Positions 54,596 to 61,371 of a stretch of 64,000 nt of DNA are shown piece after piece. Under the pieces are notes generated by a model that saw nothing but the letters and a program-made list of their open reading frames with translations, did no database searches and was not told the origin of the DNA. A program made the position numbers and the translations under genes. The stretch is from positions 1 to 64,000 of the forward strand of contig JAJYSV010000017.1 of NCBI GenBank assembly GCA_021793405.1, in the 5' to 3' direction. This DNA is from Acidobacteriota bacterium. Lineage in GTDB: Bacteria > Acidobacteriota > Terriglobia > Terriglobales > Acidobacteriaceae. Position 1 is the first letter of the stretch, and each line of letters opens with the position of its first letter.

Positions 54596-54984
54596 TCTTA
54601 TGAGTCCTTTCGAATTCGTGTGTACATCTGCGTGCATGGGTTAGGAGCACGTGCGCACGTTCGTATTTGCAATAACGCATAGGGCCTTTACACAGACGTG
54701 CCGGGTCAAAAAGTCCTAAGGAGTTCCGCATTCAACAACATGTCTATTCACGATGAATTCATCCCGTTTATCACATGATTTTTGGAGTCGGTACTTTGTG
54801 TCCATCTCAATACCTAGGGAAGCTCTGCGCAGGCCTGATTTGTCGGCAAAACAGCTTGCATGGTCAATCGAAGCATTTTGCGGCGATGATTTCTCCAAAA
54901 TCCCGCTCGTGTGGGCCTCGTTTTTTGCCTCTGGGAGCGTGTTTCCGCTCCCCGGAGACACTACGCCGTCAAGGGGAACAGCCG
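54596..54984. other. region upstream of the rhamnosidase
   Basis: 389 nt with no supported gene. It would hold the rhamnosidase promoter. The right end passes into a transposase remnant. Short open frames in both directions have no similarity or ribosome sites. Confidence 0.45.
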
Positions 54985-55129
54985 TTTGCGGTCTCCGAGC
55001 AGGTGTTTCGGTTTAACAACCGCGCTACACGGAATAACCCGCCGAATGATGCGGACCGCTTTGACATAGCCGCTCGCCAGATCGTTGGCAAGCGCATCAT
55101 GTTTGCAGAACTCACGGGCAAGCCTACCT
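54985..55129 (+). mobile_element. ISXO2/IS1595-type transposase, C-terminal remnant
   Basis: About 45 codons read S-E-Q-V-F-R-F-N-N-R-A-T, then D-A-D-R-F, I-V-G-K-R and F-A-E-L-T-G-K. This is the conserved C-terminal end of ISXO2-like transposases (E-Q-x-F-R-x-N-N-R ... A-E-L-T-G-K). The part before S-E-Q is out of register and the catalytic region is absent. It runs into a short TA-rich stretch (55128-55147) before the IS701 remnant. Confidence 0.75.
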
Positions 55130-55183
55130 ATATATACATATACCTATACTCAATCTCCACTCCTATGTGCCCCCGCTCTTGCC

Positions 55184-55692
55184 CGGCTGCTTCCCGGCAA
55201 ACTCCCTCTCCCGCCGCCGCGTGAGTTGTTGCGGTGCCACGACCGCATTGCGGGTTTGTTTGCGCGTTCAGAGGGACGGGAGCGTAGTCTTGCCTATCTT
55301 CAAGGTTTGCTGAGTGGCTGCGAGCGGAAGAACGGCTGGCAATTGGCGGAGTGGATGGGCGAAGCGGCCCCTTACCGAGTACAGCATTTGCTGGATCGGG
55401 CACGGTGGGATGCAGACGCTGCGCGGGATCAGCTCCGCGATTATGTGCTGGAAGAGTTAAGCAGTCCCGATGCCGTGCTGATCGCCGATGAGACGGGATT
55501 TTTGAAGAAGGGCGAGCATTCGGTTGGGGTTCAGCGCCAGTACACACCGGCACGGCGGGCCGTATCGAGAACAGCCAGGTTGGCGTGTTTCTCTGCTATG
55601 CCAGCGACAAGGGTGCGGCGCTGGTGGACCGCGAGTTGTACCTTCCCGAAAAATGGGCCGCCGATCGCGAACGTCGCGACTCCTTGCCGTAG
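55184..55692 (+). mobile_element. IS701-type transposase, frameshifted and truncated
   Basis: The first frame reads [28 protein letters not shown] and [11 protein letters not shown] with the first catalytic Asp, then G-V-Q-R-Q-Y. Near 55545 two extra bases (ACACACC where ACACC is expected) shift the frame; the next frame continues [13 protein letters not shown] and [10 protein letters not shown] and stops at TAG 55690-55692. The C-terminal half of this roughly 430-aa family is missing. IS701 transposases carry exactly these motifs, so family assignment is firm. Confidence 0.88.
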
Positions 55693-55731
55693 CTCTTCTT
55701 GTACAGCCGCGCATCGGCATCGGTGGTCGAT

Positions 55732-55905
55732 TCATGGGTTTTGTTCAAGCGGCTCTGGCCGTGAAAATACGTCGCAGTCGGAGTCGTCGGACCCGTCTTT
55801 CGAGCGAAAACTCTGCTGCGAGGCCCAGGCCTGAATCAGCGTGCCATACACCGTGAACTGCTCGTCCGACATGAACCGCCTGGCCTGCGCGATACAATGC
55901 TCGTG
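55732..55905 (-). mobile_element. IS5-type transposase, N-terminal remnant
   Basis: On the minus strand A-R-R-F-M-S-D-E-Q-F-T-V is followed by [14 protein letters not shown] and R-S-K-D-G. The D-E-x-F-T-V-D-G-T-L-I-E-A-W-A-S segment is the highly conserved first-Asp region of IS5-group transposases; here the catalytic Asp has become Tyr. Nothing before or after it continues the gene. It is the complementary half, in the opposite orientation, to the C-terminal remnant at 51.2-51.6 kb. Confidence 0.75.
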
Positions 55906-55995
55906 CAGTCGCCAGGGCACTCTTTCTCATTGCCTGCGATGTGCGAATCGACACCACATTTGTCGCGATTGCAAGTTCGGAAGGAGATTGCCGAA

Positions 55996-56295
55996 ATGGA
56001 TACGTGCAATGCAGGGAATGATCAGAAGACCGTCACGGGAATTATCGATCGCGTCACAGTGAGTGGCGAGGGAGCAAATTCCGCGGAAATCGTCGTCGCA
56101 ATCAACGTCGACGGAGTCGAGCAAGCCTATGCCGTGTACGCGTACCCCAGCACCGAGTCCTCTGTATTCAGCTCGTTCGTTACCATCCTGACTGCCGCAT
56201 TCCTTAGTAAGACTAAAATCGATCTTTCGTATGTGAAGGGGCCCGGGCCGACGCCCCAGATTGTTCAACTCGTGTGTCCTTCAGCGACTCATTAG
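55996..56295 (+). CDS. small protein of unknown function
   Basis: 99 aa, not recognised. AAGGAG (55981-55986) lies 9 nt before ATG 55996, a real translation signal. The sequence alternates polar and hydrophobic residues in the first two thirds (T-G-I-I-D-R-V-T-V, S-A-E-I-V-V-A-I-N-V-D-G-V), suggesting a small beta-barrel or sandwich. It has no signal peptide, a hydrophobic patch near 58-72 and a single late cysteine in addition to Cys4. It stands between IS debris and the GH2 gene, 45 nt before the latter, and may share its transcript. Confidence 0.6.
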   Translation: MDTCNAGNDQKTVTGIIDRVTVSGEGANSAEIVVAINVDGVEQAYAVYAYPSTESSVFSSFVTILTAAFLSKTKIDLSYVKGPGPTPQIVQLVCPSATH

Positions 56296-56340
56296 GGCCC
56301 GCAGGTACGTCAACACTGACAGCAAACAAAGAGAGGGAAC

Positions 56341-59028
56341 ATGCTCATTCGCAGGAAAATGTCCGCGTGGTTGGTCGCAGGGTTGGTTGGATTTGTCCTT
56401 GGTAGAGTGCCGGTGCAGGGTCAGATGACGCAGCCGGCGCCGGTTGAGCTCAACTCCGGCTGGCAGTTGCAAGATGGCGCAAAGGTCACGGAGACAGGCG
56501 CTACCGTTTCTTCCGGCGCATACCAGCCACAGGACTGGCTAGCGGCGACGGTGCCGGGTAGTGTGTTGACGAGTATGGTGAACGATGGTGTGTACCCGGA
56601 GCCGCTGTATGGCGAGAACAGCCGTGCGATTCCCGAGAGCCTGAACAAGACATCGTACTGGTATCGAGTCGTCTTTACCGTGCCGAAGCAGTACGCGCGC
56701 CGTTCCATCGCGCTCCATTTCGATGGAGCCAACTTTCGGTCGGATGTGTGGGTGAATGGTACCGACGTCGGTCCGATTCAGGGCGCATTCATTCGCGGGC
56801 GGTTCGACATCACGAAGCTGGTGAAGGCGGGCGAGACGGCTGTGCTGGCCGTGCAGGTTTTTCCGCAACCGCACCCAGGCGTGCCGCATGAGCACACGAT
56901 TGCAAACGGGGTGGGGAAGAACGGCGGAATCACCGCCATCGATGGGCCAACGTTTTTGTCGACGATCGGATGGGACTGGCTGCCATCCGTCCCTGATCGC
57001 GATACGGGACTGTGGCAGAAGGTATGGCTCTCCGCTGCCGGACCGGTGCTGATCGAAAACCCGCTGGTAACGACCGATCTGCCGTTGCCGCGCATTGATA
57101 CGGCGGACGTAACGGTGAGCACGACGGTCGAGAATGCCTCTGACAAGGAACAGAAGGGCGTGCTAGAAGGCAGCTTCGGTGAGGTGCGTTTTTCCAAGCA
57201 GGTGAGGCTGGCGCCGCACAGCACGCAGACGGTCGCGTTCGCCCCCAAGACGACTCCGGCGCTGCATGTAGCCAATCCCAAGCTATGGTGGCCGAATGGA
57301 TATGGACCACAGAACCTGTACACGTTGCACTTACATTTTGTGCAGCACGGGAAAGATTCGGACTCGAAGGACACGACATTCGGCATTCGGAAAATCACGT
57401 ATGAAATGCCGGGATCGGACAATTTGACGATCTCCGTCAACGGCGTGCCGGTGTTCATTCGCGGCGGCGACTGGGGCCTGGATGAAGCGATGAAGCGGAT
57501 TCCGCGCGCGCGGCTGGATGCGGAAATCCACCTGCACCAGATGGCGCACATGAATATGATCCGCAACTGGGTTGGACAAAGCACCAGCGAGGATTTCTAC
57601 GAGTTATGCGACAAGTACGGAATCCTGGTGTGGGATGAATTTTTCCAGCCGAACCCGAGCGATGGGCCAGATCCCGACGATCTGCAAATCTATCTGGCGA
57701 ACGTGCGAGACAAGATCCTGCGCTTCCGCAATCATCCGTCGATCGCGTTGTGGTGCGCGCGCAATGAGGGCGATCCGCCGCCAGCGATCGCGAGCGCGCT
57801 GCTGAAGATGATTCCGGAGTTGGACCCGGTCCGGCTGTACCAGCCGAATTCGACCGCAGGCCGCGGCGTGGTGTCGCATGGACCGTATTTCTGGCGCGAA
57901 CCGCAAGCGTTCTATGTCTACGATGCGCCATTCAAGACGGAGACGGGCAGCGTATCGGTACCGACACTGGAGTCGATTCACGGGATGATGCCGCAGAAGG
58001 ATTGGGAAACCATCAACGACGACTGGGCGCAGCATGACCTGGCCAAGGGCGCGCAGCACGGGGATGTGTATCCGTATATCCTTGCGGGGCGGTACGGTCG
58101 CGTGGCGAATCTGGCCGACTTCGTGCGCAAGGCGCAGATGATGAACTATGAGGCGTTTCGCGCGATGTATGAAGGGCGAAACGCAATGTTGTTTCATCCT
58201 GACACCGGCGTCCTGACCTGGATGAGCGATCCAGCGCACCCGAGCTTTGTGTGGCAACTCTACGACTACGATCTGGAGCCGAACTCGTCACTGTTTGCGG
58301 TTGAGTCCGCGTCCGAGCCGGTGCATATCCAGATGAACGAGGCGAACCGGATGCTGCAGGTGATCAACAATCTACCGCAGCCGATCTCGGGAGCGACTGC
58401 TCATCTTTCGATTCTGAATCTTGGTGGTAAGTCCGCGCTCGAACGTGATTATCCGGTGAGCGGACCTGCGGATACGGCAATCAATCTTGGCACGATTCCA
58501 GTTCCAGAGAAAGTTTCGGCCGTTTACTTTGTGCGATTGGAACTGCGGGACTCCGGTGGAAAGGTGCTATCTCGCAATTTGTACTGGAAGCCAAATCCTT
58601 CGCAAGGCGAAGATCTGACGCCACTGAATCAGCTGCCGGTGATGCATCTGACCGGCACGGTGACGCGGCATGATGCCGATGGCCGCGTGCGGTTGGATGT
58701 TACGCTGAGCAACCCTGGCAAAACGATGGCGCTGATGGCGCACCTTCAGCTGCGGCGCAAAAGCTCGGGCGACAGAGTGCTACCCGTGTTTTACTCCGAC
58801 AACTATATTTCCCTTGCGCCGGGCGAGAGCCGCACGGTAACGGTGGATGCAGCGGAGTCCGATTTGAAGGGTGATATTCCGATGGTGGTGCTGGACGGGT
58901 GGAACATCGATATATCCCCCGTGATGAATGCAGACAGCATTCTGGCACTGAACATGGACGCTCAAGTAAGCCAGTGGCCGATGACGGGTCTGCCGATGAT
59001 CACCGCGGGATTAGCGGCAAAGCAGTAA
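56341..59028 (+). CDS. secreted GH2 exo-beta-D-glucosaminidase-type enzyme
   Basis: 895 aa. Signal peptide (residues about 8-28). GH2 architecture follows: a sugar-binding jelly roll (W-L-A-A-T-V-P-G-S-V near 62, Y-W-Y-R-V-V-F near 105), an Ig-like domain, then the barrel with R-G-G-D-W-G-L near 377 and the acid/base Glu476 in C-A-R-N-E-G-D. The nucleophile Glu is expected in the F-K-T-E-T-G-S-V segment near 533. The G-G-D-W-G ... D-E-F-F-Q pattern and C-terminal sandwich domains are those of exo-beta-D-glucosaminidases and related mannosidases, so chitosan oligosaccharides are a likely substrate. GAGGGAA precedes the ATG. Confidence 0.88.
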   Translation: MLIRRKMSAWLVAGLVGFVLGRVPVQGQMTQPAPVELNSGWQLQDGAKVTETGATVSSGAYQPQDWLAATVPGSVLTSMVNDGVYPEPLYGENSRAIPESLNKTSYWYRVVFTVPKQYARRSIALHFDGANFRSDVWVNGTDVGPIQGAFIRGRFDITKLVKAGETAVLAVQVFPQPHPGVPHEHTIANGVGKNGGITAIDGPTFLSTIGWDWLPSVPDRDTGLWQKVWLSAAGPVLIENPLVTTDLPLPRIDTADVTVSTTVENASDKEQKGVLEGSFGEVRFSKQVRLAPHSTQTVAFAPKTTPALHVANPKLWWPNGYGPQNLYTLHLHFVQHGKDSDSKDTTFGIRKITYEMPGSDNLTISVNGVPVFIRGGDWGLDEAMKRIPRARLDAEIHLHQMAHMNMIRNWVGQSTSEDFYELCDKYGILVWDEFFQPNPSDGPDPDDLQIYLANVRDKILRFRNHPSIALWCARNEGDPPPAIASALLKMIPELDPVRLYQPNSTAGRGVVSHGPYFWREPQAFYVYDAPFKTETGSVSVPTLESIHGMMPQKDWETINDDWAQHDLAKGAQHGDVYPYILAGRYGRVANLADFVRKAQMMNYEAFRAMYEGRNAMLFHPDTGVLTWMSDPAHPSFVWQLYDYDLEPNSSLFAVESASEPVHIQMNEANRMLQVINNLPQPISGATAHLSILNLGGKSALERDYPVSGPADTAINLGTIPVPEKVSAVYFVRLELRDSGGKVLSRNLYWKPNPSQGEDLTPLNQLPVMHLTGTVTRHDADGRVRLDVTLSNPGKTMALMAHLQLRRKSSGDRVLPVFYSDNYISLAPGESRTVTVDAAESDLKGDIPMVVLDGWNIDISPVMNADSILALNMDAQVSQWPMTGLPMITAGLAAKQ

Positions 59029-59098
59029 GTACGGTGACGCATCCGCGAACCATGTGTTGCGAGCAAGCGATCCGAGTCGGTAGAACTTGCTGCTGTCC

Positions 59099-61339
59099 TC
59101 ACTGACCGGGGACGGGTGGCTCAGTTTTGGCCGGAGGCGCTGCACTTGCTTGCGATGCGGGTCGCACCAGCAACGCGAGTCGAGGAAAACTAAAGCTGCC
59201 TGCCGCATCGTCGATCACGTTCACCTGGCAGGTGTAGAGGCCGGGTGGCACTTTCTCCAGCGACACGTCCACCAGAAATCCTACCCCATTCTGCTGCGGA
59301 AGATTGATGCGGCTTGCGACCACCAGAGGAGTTTCCAGGGTCTTCACGGAATTATCGAGCAGCTCCATGTTGGTGAGTACGCGAATCGCAGCTTGATCGG
59401 CATTTCCTTGCCGGTCTTTGGCTGAATGGCTCGCGGCCCTAGCGAAATTTTCGCTCCGTCCCGATTCGCCGGGCTGGGCATGGGCGGGGTCATACACCTG
59501 GTACAGCAGGTACATGTGCTGCCCCTGCTGAAAGACGTGAGGGACGTTGGGAATCCATTCGTCTCCATCGACCACCAGCGGATTCTCGGTTTTTTTAGAG
59601 AATGGCACTTGCTGGCTGGAAAGCACAACGGAGCTGAGCTTGACCTGGTCTTTTTTGTACTCCGGGACGGTAATGTTCGCCTGGAAGGATCCCATGCGGC
59701 CAGTCTCATTCTCGCGCACCACGAATTTGATCCGATAGGTGCCGGGCGCGAGTGTGAAACTCGTGGTGTATTGGATGTTTTTCTGCCGCGCGTCCTGCGC
59801 TGTCTTCAACTTCAACTTGACCGTATCGCGGACATTGCCGACCTGCATCCCAGCATGGTTCATCACCTCGCCAATTACATCCAGCGTGGCTTTATCCTCA
59901 TCTCCGCCGCGAACAAAAGGAATCTGAGAGCCTGGGACGATCAGCGAGACGGGCACGATGAAGTTGCCGGAGTGCGTCCAGAAATAATAGGCATCGAGAT
60001 ACACCATGATGTCGGTCGCGGGCAGGTCGCTGGCCAGTTCTTCTTCTAACTGCCGTTCGCGGTCCTCCGTGGTGGAATGCTTAAAGTCCGCAGGCGCCCA
60101 ATAGCCAGGCCGGTATTCCAATTTCACATCGCCGCGTTTGACACGAATCGTCAACTTGCGAAATTTTCCGTCGCGCGCCAGGTTAGAGGAGCGGAACGCT
60201 ACTTCGTAATACGCTGCGGTGTCGCGCTGGATGCGCTGGAAGGCGGGAGCAAAGTCATTGGTGTCGAAGAATGCCTTGCCGCCGGTGTCGGTCGACAGCG
60301 CCGACAAGGTCTCCTGGGAGGCGAAGTTCGAATTGAATTGGCTGGTGACCGCGGCGCCGGAATATGCAGCATTGCCGCGCAGACTGGCTGTCTGGGCATC
60401 GCCGACGGGCAGTAGCGCCTCCAGTCCGCGCACGTCCACGGTATAGATGGAAAGATTGGCGCGCACGGAGGCGTTGATAGCAGCGTTCAACGACGCCTGA
60501 TTCTCAATGCCGGTGCGAGTGAGGCCGCCGGAGAAAAACAGGAGAGATTTTTTTTGCGGGATGCGCTGCAGCGCCTTGGAGACGGACTCGATGGCATAGA
60601 GTTTGATATCCGTATTGACGTAGTTGTATTCGCTTTCGTCCGGTGTGTAGGAATCGCTTAAATCCTGGGTTCCGCTGGTTGTTCCATCTCCGCCAGCGGC
60701 CATCCCCTGACCTTCATTGCCGTTATAGCGGTTGATCTGGCGAAGGATGAGACTCTTGTCGGAAGTAAAGTCCTGATCGAGACTGAGCGATGTGCCGAGC
60801 GACACCAGCGCCACCAGATCGGCAGGTTGCATCTGTTGCTTTACGTAGTTCCTGGCGGCTGCGACCGCTCGATCCAGATCCTCCACCTGCATCGAGGACA
60901 GGTCAAACATCATTACGATGAGCCGCCGATTTTTCAACGCAGCCTCGTCCACTTGCCCGTTCTTTGAAAAGAGCTGTATCTGCTGCGCTGCGGTGCCGGC
61001 ACTTGTCGTTCCACTGACGATACCCTCGCCCTGCCGGGCAAGATCATCCACATTCTCAAAATCCAGCGAAAGAATATGTTGCGGCTTCCCATTTTCCAGA
61101 ACGGTAAAATCGCTGGGCTTCAACCCGGTAACAACCTGACCCGTCTTCTTATCCCGGACCACCACATTCGTCAGCACAATGTCGCTATTGACCTTCAACG
61201 CATAGGACGCTTGCGAGTTATCCGGGATCTGCGGAGAACTATTATTCTGCGCTCGGCCGGCAACGGAGGCAAGGCAAACGAACGCGGCCAACAGCAAAGA
61301 GAAAATTGATGGGCTGCGACGCCTTCGTGGATGTGCCAT
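59099..61339 (-). CDS. VWFA-related Acidobacterial domain protein
   Basis: 746 aa. Signal peptide (residues about 10-30) then the N-terminal V-V-V-R-D-K-K-T-G-Q-x-V-x-G-L-x-x-x-D-F-x-V-x-E-N-G segment that always precedes the VWA domain of this family (residues about 50-90). The VWA domain (about 130-370) has M-F-D-L-S-S-M, a partly degenerate MIDAS motif whose last Ser is Met. The C-terminal half has repeated beta domains and ends in a Pro-rich tail. The function is unknown; these are exported proteins typical of the phylum. GGAGGA lies 8 nt before ATG 61339. It follows the TonB receptor gene by 32 nt, so the two are probably co-transcribed. Confidence 0.9.
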   Translation of the reverse strand: MAHPRRRRSPSIFSLLLAAFVCLASVAGRAQNNSSPQIPDNSQASYALKVNSDIVLTNVVVRDKKTGQVVTGLKPSDFTVLENGKPQHILSLDFENVDDLARQGEGIVSGTTSAGTAAQQIQLFSKNGQVDEAALKNRRLIVMMFDLSSMQVEDLDRAVAAARNYVKQQMQPADLVALVSLGTSLSLDQDFTSDKSLILRQINRYNGNEGQGMAAGGDGTTSGTQDLSDSYTPDESEYNYVNTDIKLYAIESVSKALQRIPQKKSLLFFSGGLTRTGIENQASLNAAINASVRANLSIYTVDVRGLEALLPVGDAQTASLRGNAAYSGAAVTSQFNSNFASQETLSALSTDTGGKAFFDTNDFAPAFQRIQRDTAAYYEVAFRSSNLARDGKFRKLTIRVKRGDVKLEYRPGYWAPADFKHSTTEDRERQLEEELASDLPATDIMVYLDAYYFWTHSGNFIVPVSLIVPGSQIPFVRGGDEDKATLDVIGEVMNHAGMQVGNVRDTVKLKLKTAQDARQKNIQYTTSFTLAPGTYRIKFVVRENETGRMGSFQANITVPEYKKDQVKLSSVVLSSQQVPFSKKTENPLVVDGDEWIPNVPHVFQQGQHMYLLYQVYDPAHAQPGESGRSENFARAASHSAKDRQGNADQAAIRVLTNMELLDNSVKTLETPLVVASRINLPQQNGVGFLVDVSLEKVPPGLYTCQVNVIDDAAGSFSFPRLALLVRPASQASAAPPAKTEPPVPGQ

Positions 61340-61371
61340 GTCCTTCTCCTCCAGCGAAACCGGTAGCGGGC

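Noticed and set aside
54716-54961. 81-codon minus-strand open frame upstream of the rhamnosidase.
   Set aside because: No similarity, no ribosome site, and it lies in the presumed promoter region.
39912-55995. Searched by eye for a second copy of the tRNA-Leu 3' end as right attachment site.
   Set aside because: No copy of the terminal 20 nt was found within the window, so no island boundary on the right is claimed.
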